Of a DNA stretch of 64,000 nt, positions 1-10,103 are shown one piece after another; within the stretch, counting starts at the first letter, position 1; the number at the start of each line of letters is the position of its first letter. Made by a program: the position numbers and the translations under genes. A model generated the notes under the pieces. That model ran no database searches. It was given only the letters and a program-made list of their open reading frames with translations, and was not told the origin of the DNA. Origin of the DNA: Myxococcota bacterium (GTDB taxonomy: Bacteria; Myxococcota_A; Polyangia; Palsa-1104; JAEUJZ01); the NCBI GenBank assembly GCA_025057315.1, contig JANWXW010000163.1:1-64000 (forward strand). Reading direction: 5' to 3'.

Positions 1-158
1 TCTTCCAGAGCCAGCTGCACCGGACGCAGCCGATCCAAGGTGCGCAGCAGCCGCACATCCCCCGGGAAGGCATAGGCAGCTCCCTCACGCACCTGGGCTT
101 CCCGCGCCCCCTTGCGGCGAGCCACATAGCGCTGGAAGTCAAAATCATAAGCCGGCAT
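1..158 (-). CDS. N-terminal fragment, possible M48-type peptidase
   Basis: An open frame begins with ATG at 158 and runs off the left edge, giving about 52 residues that start MPAYDFDFQRYVARRKGARE. The fragment is basic, has no signal peptide and contains no catalytic motif. The pattern of an aromatic/acidic start followed by a 'GAAYAFPGD' stretch and 'LDRLRPVQLALE' recalls the N-terminus of soluble M48-family metallopeptidases in myxobacteria. That is recollection of a family, not something a motif proves. The terminator of the next gene upstream ends about 57 bp before this start. The HExxH zinc motif would have to appear beyond the window edge. Confidence 0.4.
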   Translation of the reverse strand, partial: MPAYDFDFQRYVARRKGAREAQVREGAAYAFPGDVRLLRTLDRLRPVQLALE

Positions 159-214
159 CGCAGATGGTAAGCAAGACGATAGCAGGCATCCCCTGACGGA
201 AACCAGGGCTTCGG

Positions 215-249
215 AAAACAAAAAGCGGCTGACCCTCTCGCCAGCCGCT
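215..249 (-). terminator. Rho-independent terminator of the small lipoprotein gene
   Basis: On the minus strand AGCGGCTG (249-242) pairs with CAGCCGCT (231-224), an 8-bp perfect stem with a 10-nt loop. It is followed at once by TTTTTGTTTT. It lies 19 bp past the stop of the lipoprotein gene at 268-432. Confidence 0.85.
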
Positions 250-267
250 CCAAGCACGTCCGGGGGG

Positions 268-432
268 CTACTGTTGTCCCGGCTGCTGCTGGCCTGTCTG
301 GGCCGGAGCGTTCGGGTCCGTCTGGCCTGGCGGGGGATTGGCAGCCGTGTTGGGATCTTGCTGCTGCTTGGACCCACCACCGCAGCCCAGAGCCATCATC
401 CCAACGAACGCCATACTGAGGAGCTTCTTCAT
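268..432 (-). CDS. Small Gln/Pro-rich lipoprotein, 54 aa
   Basis: A 54-residue protein starts at ATG 432 with a strong GGAGG seven bases upstream. Residues 1-16 form a signal peptide (MKKLLSMAFVGMMALG) ending in a lipobox with Cys17, so the mature product is a 38-residue acylated peptide. The mature part begins CGGGSKQQQ and is made almost entirely of Gln, Pro, Asn, Asp, Thr and Ala, hence probably disordered. It is flanked by its own promoter (484-512), a palindromic operator-like site (460-473) and a terminator (215-249). It is therefore a genuine single-gene transcription unit despite its size. Function is unknown. A secreted surface spacer or a small outer-membrane lipoprotein is possible. 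Confidence 0.8.
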   Translation of the reverse strand: MKKLLSMAFVGMMALGCGGGSKQQQDPNTAANPPPGQTDPNAPAQTGQQQPGQQ

Positions 433-459
433 CGTATGACCTCCAATACCGTGGTTAGC

Positions 460-473
460 GTTCCCGCGGGAAC
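460..473. promoter_or_regulatory. 14-bp perfect palindrome, likely operator
   Basis: GTTCCCGCGGGAAC is a perfect palindrome lying between the -10 box (484-489) and the ribosome site of the small lipoprotein gene, so it covers the predicted transcription start. Its outer GTTCC/GGAAC half-sites match those of the parS sites at 14.9 kb, but the centre is CGCG instead of ACGT. A repressor operator is the simplest reading. Confidence 0.6.
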
Positions 474-483
474 ATGTCGGCGC

Positions 484-512
484 ATTCTAGGAAGCCTTTG
501 CGCACAAGTCAA
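484..512 (-). promoter_or_regulatory. Sigma-70-type promoter of the small lipoprotein gene
   Basis: On the minus strand TTGACT (512-507) is followed after exactly 17 bp by TAGAAT (489-484). These match the -35 and -10 consensus at five of six positions each. Transcription would start near 477, giving a leader of about 45 nt that contains the palindrome at 460-473. Confidence 0.75.
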
Positions 513-598
513 CATTCCTTACCAGCCTTACCCGCTACCCTTTACCGGCTACCTACGCGGACCGGGGCCTCCTGCACGGACGGAGGAGGCAACGTCGC

Positions 599-1105
599 CT
601 AGCTGGACGGGCGGGCCTTGTGCCGCTTTACCCACTGGTGCGTGAGGCGCGCGGCTGTCTCGTAGGCCTCGCGGATTTGCTCTACCATCAGCTTCTCGAT
701 CCTTGGGCCCAGCAGCGGCACGGCGATGCGCAACTCGCCCCGGAACTCGCGGCGGCAGCGCCCCTCTGGCAGAGGGGTCACCGCAAAAACGCCGCTCAGG
801 TGGAACCGCTCGGCCATCACGGCCGGCTCGATGCGCACGTCCATGACCGAGCGGTCCCGATAGAACAGATTGTGCTCTGTGTAGGCCGTTGACTTGATGA
901 CAGAGGCAGCCCAGGCAGGAATCGGCACGCTCGGCTCCACCCGTTGGATGCGCCGAATGCAGACACCATCGTCCTGCTGCTCGACCACGGTGCGGGAGCG
1001 GATGTTGAGCTGGCGATAAAGCTCCTGATTGTACTCTTCGTTGAAGAAAATCTCCCAGAAACCCGCCGGGTCGATGTCGAAGTCGTGGCTGAAGCAGAAC
1101 TGCAC
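599..1105 (-). CDS. DUF2505 family protein (START-like fold)
   Basis: The 168-residue protein starts at GTG 1105, preceded by a GGGGAG stretch, 17 bp after the stop of the PHA-type gene. The N-terminus reads VQFCFSHDFDIDPAGFWEIF, and the C-terminal part has a 'VPLLGPRIEKLMVEQIREAY' helix. Both match DUF2505 proteins, which are predicted to have a helix-grip polyketide-cyclase/START-like fold with a hydrophobic cavity. No catalytic residues are evident, and no ligand is known for the family. The short spacing to the gene upstream (1123-1416) suggests one transcript. The frame stays open far upstream of this point, but those residues are an out-of-frame reading of the neighbouring gene. Confidence 0.8.
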   Translation of the reverse strand: MQFCFSHDFDIDPAGFWEIFFNEEYNQELYRQLNIRSRTVVEQQDDGVCIRRIQRVEPSVPIPAWAASVIKSTAYTEHNLFYRDRSVMDVRIEPAVMAERFHLSGVFAVTPLPEGRCRREFRGELRIAVPLLGPRIEKLMVEQIREAYETAARLTHQWVKRHKARPSS

Positions 1106-1122
1106 CCTGCAGCTCCCCTGGC

Positions 1123-1416
1123 TTAAACCGCTGCCTGGGTGGCAAAGAGCCGTGCCAGCTCCTGGCGGATGCGCTCCTCGATCTTGCCCTTGATGGGCGA
1201 AAGCGCAAAGGACAGATCGAGATGGACGACCACCCGCTGGGGCTCGATCTTGATGTGGCCGCTGGCCCCGGTGCGCTCGACCTTGGCCTCGGTGTCCGAC
1301 AGCCAGCACGAGGTCAGGCCGTACTTGTCGGACAGGTCCTGGCTGAGGCTCTCCAGGCACCTGCGCGCCTCTTCAGCTGACATTCTATGAGACTGCTCAA
1401 TCGTGAGCTTGGGCAT
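1123..1416 (-). CDS. Polyhydroxyalkanoic acid system family protein
   Basis: A 97-residue protein begins MPKLTIEQSHRMS. The pattern of an N-terminal I-x-x-x-H segment, an 'AR.CLE.L...L..KYGL' helix, an 'ERTGASGHIKI' strand pair and a C-terminal 'LSPIKGKIEERIRQEL' helix is that of the PHA_gran_rgn family (PF09650). Such proteins are often encoded near polyester genes, although none lie in this window. No strong ribosome site precedes ATG 1416. ATG 1383 (MSAEEARRC) is an alternative but would remove conserved N-terminal residues. It is divergent from selD, with only 37 bp between the start codons. Confidence 0.75.
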   Translation of the reverse strand: MPKLTIEQSHRMSAEEARRCLESLSQDLSDKYGLTSCWLSDTEAKVERTGASGHIKIEPQRVVVHLDLSFALSPIKGKIEERIRQELARLFATQAAV

Positions 1417-1453
1417 GAGCGAAGCTATATCATGTGCTAAGGTGGCGGTCGAG

Positions 1454-2497
1454 ATGAAGCTAGAGCATGCTGGCGATTCACGCAGGATCACACGCTTTGC
1501 TTCTTCGGGTGGGTGAGCGGCCAAGGTGGGTCCGGGTGACCTGCGGGATTTGATGACGGGCATTGCCTTTGGTGATGCCCCCTTTGTGCTGGTCGGCACC
1601 GAGACCGGCGATGATGCGGGCGTGGTGTGCCTGAACGAAGAGCTGGCCCTGGTCACGAGCGCGGATTACATCACCCCTCCGCTAGACGATCCCCAGCTCT
1701 ACGGAGAGATCGCTGCCGCCAACGCCTTGTCAGACATCTATGCCATGGGTGGAAGGCCCGTCGCGGCGCTCAACATCTGCCTGTTTCCAGCGGAGATAGA
1801 ACTCGCCGTCCTGCGCGAGATCCTGCAGGGTGCCGCTAGCAAGGTACGCGAGGCCGGCGCCTGCATCGTAGGTGGCCATACGACACGCGGCCAGGAGTTG
1901 CTCTATGGCCTGAGCGTAACCGGGACGGTGCACCCGAGGAGAATTCGTCGCAACATCGGCGCCCAACCTGGCGATGTCCTCATCCTGACCAAACCATTGG
2001 GAACGGGTCTTCTTATATCTGGATATCGGCGTGGTCTGGTTTCAGCTGCACAGATGGCTCAGGTGGCAAGTGGTATGGCCTCATTGAACCGCACGGCTGC
2101 CGAGGTGCTGGAACCGCGGCAGGTGCACGCCGCAACAGATGTGACGGGCTTTGGCCTGCTCGGTCATGCCCTGGGCATGGCCCGCAGTGGCGTCACGCTG
2201 CACCTGGAGTTGCAGCGTCTTCCGCTCTACCCGGGCGCACTGGAGCTTGCCGAGCGCGGCGTGACCTGTAGCGGCGCGCGTGCCAACCGCGCGGCATATG
2301 CAGGCCAGTGGGTGGGCCAGGTCAGCCCAGCCCTAGAGGAGGTGCTGCATGACCCCCAGACCTCCGGGGGGCTGCTCCTGGCTCTGTCGCCCGAGGAGGC
2401 GGCCGTCGCGCTGCCAGAGCTTAGCGCGGCCGGAGTAGCGGCGGTGCAGATTGGCTGGGTCAGCCACGGGCCGCCCCAGATCGTGTTGCACCCTTAG
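1454..2497 (+). CDS. selD: Selenide, water dikinase containing selenocysteine (Sec21)
   Basis: SelD makes selenophosphate from selenide and ATP, the selenium donor for Sec-tRNA and selenouridine. An open frame with no conventional stop begins only at GTG 1526. Reading TGA 1514-1516 as selenocysteine joins it in frame to ATG 1454 and gives 347 residues, the usual SelD length. The extended N-terminus reads TRFASSGGUAAKVGPGDL, placing Sec21 and Lys24 exactly as the catalytic Cys/Sec-x-x-Lys of the family. The Mg/ATP-binding Asp pair is in ETGDDAGV (D53, D54). Other family motifs visible are 'SADYITP', 'GGHTTRG', 'TDVTGFGLLGH' and 'DPQTSGGLL'. Automated calls would start at 1526 and lose the catalytic site. 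This implies selA, selB and selC elsewhere in the genome. Confidence 0.93.
1526..1544 (+). promoter_or_regulatory. Candidate bacterial SECIS hairpin in selD
   Basis: Starting 9 nt after the UGA codon, 1526-1532 pairs with 1538-1544 (seven pairs, two of them G-U) around a CGGGT loop at 1533-1537. Bacterial SECIS elements are short hairpins inside the coding region just 3' of the UGA, with G/U in the apical loop. Position and shape fit, though SelB recognition cannot be judged by eye. Confidence 0.6.
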
Positions 2498-2668
2498 GCC
2501 CGTAGGCCCTGCAGGTTCCGCTGAACCAGACCATCCTGTTTCGGAAGGCCGCGCCAGCTCGAACGGCTTGTTTGCCTTGCTGCTCGCGGGATGTTCCTGG
2601 ACGTTGTGGGTCCTTTGTTGCCCTGGTGGGCGAGACAAATTCGCGACGCGCCTCCCCGAAACTTCGGC

Positions 2669-5155
<2,487 letters not shown>

Positions 5156-5228
5156 GAGCTGGAACCATGCTCCAAAGCAGGCTGGGGATGCATTCGGATG
5201 GCGGGCTCTCGCCGACGCGAGTCTTCAA

Positions 5229-6377
5229 TCATAGCACATGGTTGGCCAGAGTGGCCTCGCCTGCGTGCACCTGAAAGTCACGCCGCTCGGCCGCGTCCAG
5301 CAAAATGTAGCGTGGGCTGGTTGTCGTGATGAACCCCTGGCACGAAATTTCTTGCAGAAATTCAAATAGATACGCATTTCTCCGAGGGTCCAGCTCGCTG
5401 CTCACATCGTCCAGCAGCAGCACAGGGGGGTCGCCCAGCACCGTGTGCAGGTGGCAAATCTCGGCAATTTTGAGCGCCAGGACCAGCGCACGCAGCTGTC
5501 CCTGGGAGGCGAACGCCGCAGCTGGCTGCCCACCGAGGAAGAACTCGAGATCATCGGCATGGGGCCCGCTGTGCGTGAAGCCGCGCTGAAGGTCGCGCCG
5601 GCGGTCGTCCAGAAGCCGCTGGCGCAACTGCGCGGCAATTTGCTGAACCGCGGTCTCACCCTGCTCCACGGGCAGGGGCACGCTCGCGTGGTACCGAACC
5701 TCGGCCGACAGGCCAGAGCGGCTGACGCGCGCAAAGGCGGCGTGGAAGCCGCCGGCCAGGTCCTGCAGATAGGCCACCCGCCGGCCGACCAGCACGGCCC
5801 CAGCAGCTGCCAGCTGCTCGTCATACACCTCCAACATCTGGGAGCTACATCCCGTGCGGCCCTCGCCCCGCAGCAGGGCATTGCGACTGCGCAGGATGCG
5901 CTCATAGGCCTGCACCTCGCGCAGATAGGTCGGCCGCGTGTTCCACACGGCTCGGTCCAAAAAGCGCCGCCGTTGTGCCGGTGGGCCCTTGGGCAGCCGC
6001 AGGTCGTCCGGGCAGAAGAGCACGGCGTTGAAGCCACCAAAGAATGCCCCGCTGCGCGCCGTCTTGCCATCGATCTGCACCTGCTTGCGCCCGGGCCCCT
6101 CCCTGGACATCTCCACCCGCAGGCACCGCTCCACGCCGAGGCGCTCCACCCAGGCCCCCACGGTGGCCTTGCGCTCCCCCATCTGGATGAGGTCGTCCAC
6201 CGCCCCCGGAGGGCTGGTACGGAACGAGCGCAACGTGGCCAGCAGGTAGAGGGCCTCCAGGATGTTGGTTTTGCCCTGCCCGTTGTCCCCATACAGCACG
6301 GTAAAGCGAGGGTGGGGCTCCAGTTCCAGACGGCGCAGGTTGCGGAAGCGCTCCGCCCACAGGCTGCGAACGTACAA
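5229..6377 (-). CDS. recF: DNA replication and repair protein RecF
   Basis: RecF is an SMC-like ATPase that helps load RecA at single-strand gaps. Walker A GDNGQGKTN sits at about residues 30-38, the ABC-type signature is 'SQGQLRALVLALK', and Walker B is 'VLLLDDVSSELD'. I placed the start at TTG 6377 (MYVRSLWAERFRNL, 382 aa), because RecF proteins begin with this 'L.nFRN' strand and the frame further upstream only re-reads dnaN. The start lies 4 bp beyond the dnaN stop, so the two are probably translationally coupled. The exact start codon is an inference, since no strong ribosome site is visible. Confidence 0.93.
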   Translation of the reverse strand: MYVRSLWAERFRNLRRLELEPHPRFTVLYGDNGQGKTNILEALYLLATLRSFRTSPPGAVDDLIQMGERKATVGAWVERLGVERCLRVEMSREGPGRKQVQIDGKTARSGAFFGGFNAVLFCPDDLRLPKGPPAQRRRFLDRAVWNTRPTYLREVQAYERILRSRNALLRGEGRTGCSSQMLEVYDEQLAAAGAVLVGRRVAYLQDLAGGFHAAFARVSRSGLSAEVRYHASVPLPVEQGETAVQQIAAQLRQRLLDDRRRDLQRGFTHSGPHADDLEFFLGGQPAAAFASQGQLRALVLALKIAEICHLHTVLGDPPVLLLDDVSSELDPRRNAYLFEFLQEISCQGFITTTSPRYILLDAAERRDFQVHAGEATLANHVL

Positions 6378-6381
6378 GGCC

Positions 6382-7509
6382 CTACAGGCGCATCGGCATG
6401 ACCACGCCGAGGTAGCTCCCTGGACCCGGCTTCTCTTCGGCCGGGCGCAGCAGGGCTGGGTCCAGCTCACCGTTGAGTTCTAGACGGACCTGGGGTGTGT
6501 CTATTTCTCCAAGAATATCAATGAGATATCTTGCATTAAAGCCAATTGTCATGTCGCTTCCGCCATAGCTTACGTCGAGCTCCTCTCGCCCTTGGCCCAA
6601 GTCCGGGTTGTCGGACTCGATGCGCAGCGTCCCCTTGTCCATGCTGAGCCTAATGCCCCAGGTCTTGTCCGAGGCAATCAGCGAGATGCGCTTGAGCGCA
6701 TCGAGCAGCGCGTCGCGGGGCGCCACGATGAGCCGCTCATGCTCCCTGGGAATGACCTGCTCGTAGGGTGGAAACTGGGCGTCATTCAGCTTGACCGACA
6801 GCGCGGTTCCGCGGCTGCGGAGAAAGACATGGCCCTGGTGGAAGCCGATCTCGACATGGGTGTCAGCCCCTTCAAGCGCCCGACGCAGTTCCATCAGGCC
6901 CTTGCGCGGGATGAGGACGCCCGGAGACACACGCGGTCCACCGGGCAGCAGACGCTCACACTTGGACAGCCGATGTCCATCGGTGGAAACCATGCGTGCC
7001 AGCGCCTTGTCGCCATTGCCATCGCACTCGAACAGCACCCCGTTGAGGTGATAGCGGGTCTCATCGGTGGAGATGGAAAAGAAGGTCTTGGCCACCATGT
7101 CCCGCAAGACGGCTGACTCCACCCGGGCGAAGGAAACCTCACGGTGGTTGGGCAGGCGGGGAAAGTCCCGGTCGGCTAGGCCCACCATCCGGTAGTTGAC
7201 CTTGCCCGCGGTGATCTCGGCGTACTGGTTCTCGGTGCGCCGAATGCCCAGGCGCTCCCCGGGCAGCGACTTGACGATGTCGTGCAGGTGCTTGGCACCC
7301 ACCGTGAGCCCTCCCTCCGAGATCACTTCGCATGGGATCTCCGTGGTCACGGTGATGTTCAGGTCGGTCGCGGCCACCACCACGCGATCCGGGCCCTCGG
7401 TGCGCAACAGCACATTGGCCAGGATGGGCATGGTGGCCTTGCGGTCCGCGATCCCTTGGGCATAGTAGAGGCCCTCCAACAAGGGGGCCTTCTCGATCTT
7501 GAACTCCAT
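6382..7509 (-). CDS. dnaN: DNA polymerase III beta sliding clamp
   Basis: The ring-shaped clamp tethers replicative polymerase to DNA. The 375 residues, starting MEFKIEKAPLLEGLYYAQGI, have the three-repeat clamp pattern. Visible family markers are 'RKATMPILANVLL' in domain 1, 'STDETRYHLNGVLFE' in domain 2 and a C-terminal 'GSYLGVVMPMRL' matching the usual '..Y.vMPmr' ending. ATG 7509 has a GGAGCA stretch eight bases upstream. The gene is separated from dnaA by the putative origin. Confidence 0.97.
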   Translation of the reverse strand: MEFKIEKAPLLEGLYYAQGIADRKATMPILANVLLRTEGPDRVVVAATDLNITVTTEIPCEVISEGGLTVGAKHLHDIVKSLPGERLGIRRTENQYAEITAGKVNYRMVGLADRDFPRLPNHREVSFARVESAVLRDMVAKTFFSISTDETRYHLNGVLFECDGNGDKALARMVSTDGHRLSKCERLLPGGPRVSPGVLIPRKGLMELRRALEGADTHVEIGFHQGHVFLRSRGTALSVKLNDAQFPPYEQVIPREHERLIVAPRDALLDALKRISLIASDKTWGIRLSMDKGTLRIESDNPDLGQGREELDVSYGGSDMTIGFNARYLIDILGEIDTPQVRLELNGELDPALLRPAEEKPGPGSYLGVVMPMRL

Positions 7510-7559
7510 GCCTGTGCTCCGCTGCTGGGGGGCCTCTGGGTACAGACCGGAGGCGGTCT

Positions 7560-7755
7560 TTTTTAATGATCCGGATCCGTCATCGGTCCTGTGAATTTCT
7601 GAATATCACATATAACCATATGAAATCATTCGGCTTTGTTGTGTGTATAAGCTGTCATCTGCCAGGGGATAATTGGCCATTTTCCCACAACTCGAACCTG
7701 TCCACATCTTATCCACCGTGCTACCCACGGACCTTGTCACAAGCTTGTTCACAGG
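7560..7755. other. oriC: Putative chromosomal origin (oriC) between dnaA and dnaN
   Basis: This 308-bp gap (7510-7817) holds an AT-rich tract (about 7595-7680) beside 9-mers resembling the DnaA box TTATCCACA. One-mismatch copies are TGTGTATAA (7642-7650, reverse) and TTATCCACC (7709-7717). Two-mismatch copies are TTTCCCACA (7681-7689), CTGTCCACA (7698-7706) and TTGTTCACA (7745-7753). An AT-rich tract next to clustered boxes, between dnaA and dnaN, is the standard layout of a bacterial origin. Which part melts is not determinable by eye. Confidence 0.65.
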
Positions 7756-7817
7756 CCTTAAAATCGAGGCCAGCTATACCCCAAGAAGAAGCCCGCGGCA
7801 ACAAAAGGCATGCGCCC

Positions 7818-9206
7818 TTACTGGCTTAGGTGCCGCTCGATCTCCTGCACGATGTGGCGGATCTTGATGTCCTCTTGGATCAGGCTCTCGACCTTGCGGC
7901 AGGCCGACAAGACCGTGGTGTGGTCCTTGCCGCCGAACTTCTGTCCTAGCTCCGGGTAGCTGCACTTGCACAGCTTGCGCGCCAGGTACATGGCAATCTG
8001 GCGGGGCCGGGCAATGGCCTGGTGCCGCTTCTGGCCCTTGAGGTCGGCGATTTTGACATTGAAGTAGTTGGCCACCTCTTTTTGCACCATCTCGACGGTG
8101 AGCGTGGCCGACGACTGGGACAGGAAGTTCTTGAGGGTCTCCTGGGCGAACTCAAGGGTGATGGGCTTGCCCTGCAGCGAGGCGAAGGCAGCGACGCGGA
8201 TGAGCAACCCCTCTAGCTCGCGCACGTTGGACTTGATGTTCGACGCCAGGTAGTAGGCCACATCGGCGGGCAGATCGATGTGGTCATATTCGGCCTTCTT
8301 GACCAAAATGGCGATGCGCGTCTCTAGCTCTGGAGCCTGGATGTCGGCAATGAGCCCCCACTGGAAGCGGGAGCGAATGCGCTCCTCCAGGTCCGGGATC
8401 TCATGAGGATACTTGTCTGCCGTGACGACAATCTGGCGGTGTGATTCGAACAGGGCATTGAAGGTGTGGAAGAACTCATCCTGGGTGCGCTCCTTGCCGC
8501 CCAGGTACTGGATGTCGTCCATGAGCAGCACATCGGGCATCTCCCGGTACTTGGTCCGGAACTCCTCGATGCGGTTGTGCCGCACGAGGTTGATGTACTC
8601 GTTCATGAACGTCTCGGTCTTCAGGTAGACGATGCGCCAGTCGGGGTGGTAGCGGCGGATCTTGTGCCCGATGGCATGGAGCAGATGGGTTTTGCCCAGA
8701 CCCACCCCGCCGTAGATGAACAGCGGATTGTACTTGCCAGCTGGGTTCTCGGCCACGGCGTTGGCCGCAGCCTCGGCAAGCTGGTTGGATGGACCAACAA
8801 CAAAGGTTTCAAACGTATACTTGGGGATCAGATCGTAGGTTTCGCGTCCCCCTGAGGCCGACAGCGCAGCCGTCTCGACGGGCCCGGAGCCCGTGCTGGC
8901 CACTGGCACCGGAGCGGCCGGCTCGGGGGGCCACTCCTCGCTTTCCCGCACCTGCCAGATGACCTCATAGTCAATCTGCGTCTGTGCTCGGATTTCCTCC
9001 AGCACGATGTCCAGGTAGTGGTTCTCGAACCAGTCCCGGATGAAGCGGTTCGGCACCACCAGGGTGATCTGACGCCCGTTGATCCCGGCGCAGGTAATGG
9101 GCCGGAACCAGAGATCGAAGTTCTGCGGCTTCAGCCGCCGTTCGATCACCGAGACCGCTGTGCGCCAGACGTCCCTGGGATCAGTAGCATCCAGGCTGTC
9201 CGTCAT
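7818..9206 (-). CDS. dnaA: Chromosomal replication initiator DnaA
   Basis: DnaA binds DnaA boxes and opens oriC. From ATG 9206 the protein has 462 residues. Domain I starts MTDSLDATDPRDVWRTAVSV and is followed by a short Pro/Ser-rich linker (about 95-120). The AAA+ domain has Walker A GGVGLGKT at 166-173 and Walker B in 'VLLMDDIQYLGGKERTQ'. The C-terminal helix-turn-helix carries the DnaA signature GGKDHTTV at 425-432. The frame continues open upstream to 9581, but the extra residues are not DnaA-like. Three near-consensus DnaA boxes directly upstream (9211-9243) suggest autoregulation. Confidence 0.97.
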   Translation of the reverse strand: MTDSLDATDPRDVWRTAVSVIERRLKPQNFDLWFRPITCAGINGRQITLVVPNRFIRDWFENHYLDIVLEEIRAQTQIDYEVIWQVRESEEWPPEPAAPVPVASTGSGPVETAALSASGGRETYDLIPKYTFETFVVGPSNQLAEAAANAVAENPAGKYNPLFIYGGVGLGKTHLLHAIGHKIRRYHPDWRIVYLKTETFMNEYINLVRHNRIEEFRTKYREMPDVLLMDDIQYLGGKERTQDEFFHTFNALFESHRQIVVTADKYPHEIPDLEERIRSRFQWGLIADIQAPELETRIAILVKKAEYDHIDLPADVAYYLASNIKSNVRELEGLLIRVAAFASLQGKPITLEFAQETLKNFLSQSSATLTVEMVQKEVANYFNVKIADLKGQKRHQAIARPRQIAMYLARKLCKCSYPELGQKFGGKDHTTVLSACRKVESLIQEDIKIRHIVQEIERHLSQ

Positions 9207-9210
9207 GTTG

Positions 9211-9243
9211 GTATCCACAGACTTACCCACATGTTGTGGACAA
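9211..9243. promoter_or_regulatory. Three DnaA-box-like sites upstream of dnaA
   Basis: Three 9-mers each one mismatch from the consensus lie within 33 bp: GTATCCACA (9211-9219), TTACCCACA (9223-9231) and TGTGGACAA (9235-9243, reverse). They begin 5 bp upstream of the dnaA start codon, a place where DnaA commonly represses its own gene. They could also contribute to origin function as a second box cluster. Confidence 0.65.
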
Positions 9244-9542
9244 AACAAACAAGAACCAATCCCCGCCTGTCGAGGCCCATGGCTCCGGGCCTGTCCGCGG
9301 AGCACCAGGAGATCGGCCTGCTTCCGACGGGAAGGGGATGTAGCAAAGGGTCCTCCCTGCAGGCAAGGGCAAAAAGGGACCCCACCCAGCCAGCTGAAAT
9401 GCCTGGAGAAATTCCCTACACCAGCGCCCCCTGTGAGCCGGGGTGTTCCAGCTGGGCGCAGGCGTTTGCTCGGTTCAGCTGAGCCCCTGTCTTGCAGCTC
9501 TTGACAGCAGGCCGGCGATCTTGCTAGGAGGGCTTGCTCTCT

Positions 9543-9572
9543 GCCGACGCCCCCCTTGTGTGCGGCGTCGGC
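9543..9572 (+). promoter_or_regulatory. Strong hairpin in the rpmH leader
   Basis: GCCGACGCC (9543-9551) pairs perfectly with GGCGTCGGC (9564-9572) around a 12-nt loop, 32 bp before the rpmH start. No T-tract follows, so it is not an ordinary terminator. A leader structure controlling the rpmH-rnpA-yidD-yidC transcript is possible. The rest of the 9207-9604 gap shows nothing else clear beyond the DnaA boxes. Confidence 0.4.
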
Positions 9573-9604
9573 CCTGACCATACTCCATACGCAAGGAGAG
9601 CGCC

Positions 9605-9754
9605 GTGAAAAGGACGTACCAGCCCCACAACAAGCGCCGCCTGCGCACGCACGGTTTCCGCAAGCGCATGCAGACCCGGGGAGGGCAGAAGACGCTGGCC
9701 CGTCGCCGCCGCCGAGGACGAGCTCGCCTGACCGTGACCATTGCCAAGAAATAG
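9605..9754 (+). CDS. rpmH: 50S ribosomal protein L34
   Basis: The 49-residue, extremely basic protein starts at GTG 9605 with the family hallmark MKRTYQPHNKRRLRTHGFRK and ends in AKK. A good AAGGAG ribosome site lies seven bases upstream. The C-terminal third is richer in Arg than in most L34 proteins (RRRRRGRARL). It heads the rightward rpmH-rnpA-yidD-yidC-mnmE cluster, divergent from dnaA, the common ancestral arrangement around oriC. Confidence 0.97.
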   Translation: MKRTYQPHNKRRLRTHGFRKRMQTRGGQKTLARRRRRGRARLTVTIAKK

Positions 9755-10103
9755 CCCGCTCGACCAGTCACTGCCGCCCGCGGAGAGGATTCGCCGGCGG
9801 GCCGAGTTCGTGCGCATCCAGTCCATCGGGCGGAGGGTCCAGCTGCCGCACATGGTGGCCCTCTATGTGCGCAGCGACACCCAGGGAGCAGCCCGGCTGG
9901 GCATCACCGTGTCGCGTCGGGTGGGGAAGGCCGTGCAAAGGAACCGCGTGAAGCGCCTCCTGCGTGAGGCATTTCGCTTGCAAAAACAAAGGTTTCCGCG
10001 CGGGCTCGATCTGGTCCTTATCGCCCGGCCCGCGGCCGCCGGAGCAACCTTCCACCAGCTCTTCCAGGAGATGGGTATGATTTGCCAGCGGGTGCGGCCG
10101 TGA
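9741..10103 (+). CDS. rnpA: Ribonuclease P protein component
   Basis: This is the basic protein subunit of RNase P, which processes tRNA 5' ends. The 120 residues contain the signature 'LGITVSRRVGKAVQRNRVKR' followed by 'LLREAFR', which together bind P RNA. The only visible start giving a normal N-terminus (MPRNSPLDQSLPPAERIRRR) is TTG 9741. That start lies inside rpmH and overlaps it by 14 bp in another frame. rpmH-rnpA overlaps are known in some bacteria. Here the overlap implies coupled translation. Confidence 0.93.
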   Translation: MPRNSPLDQSLPPAERIRRRAEFVRIQSIGRRVQLPHMVALYVRSDTQGAARLGITVSRRVGKAVQRNRVKRLLREAFRLQKQRFPRGLDLVLIARPAAAGATFHQLFQEMGMICQRVRP

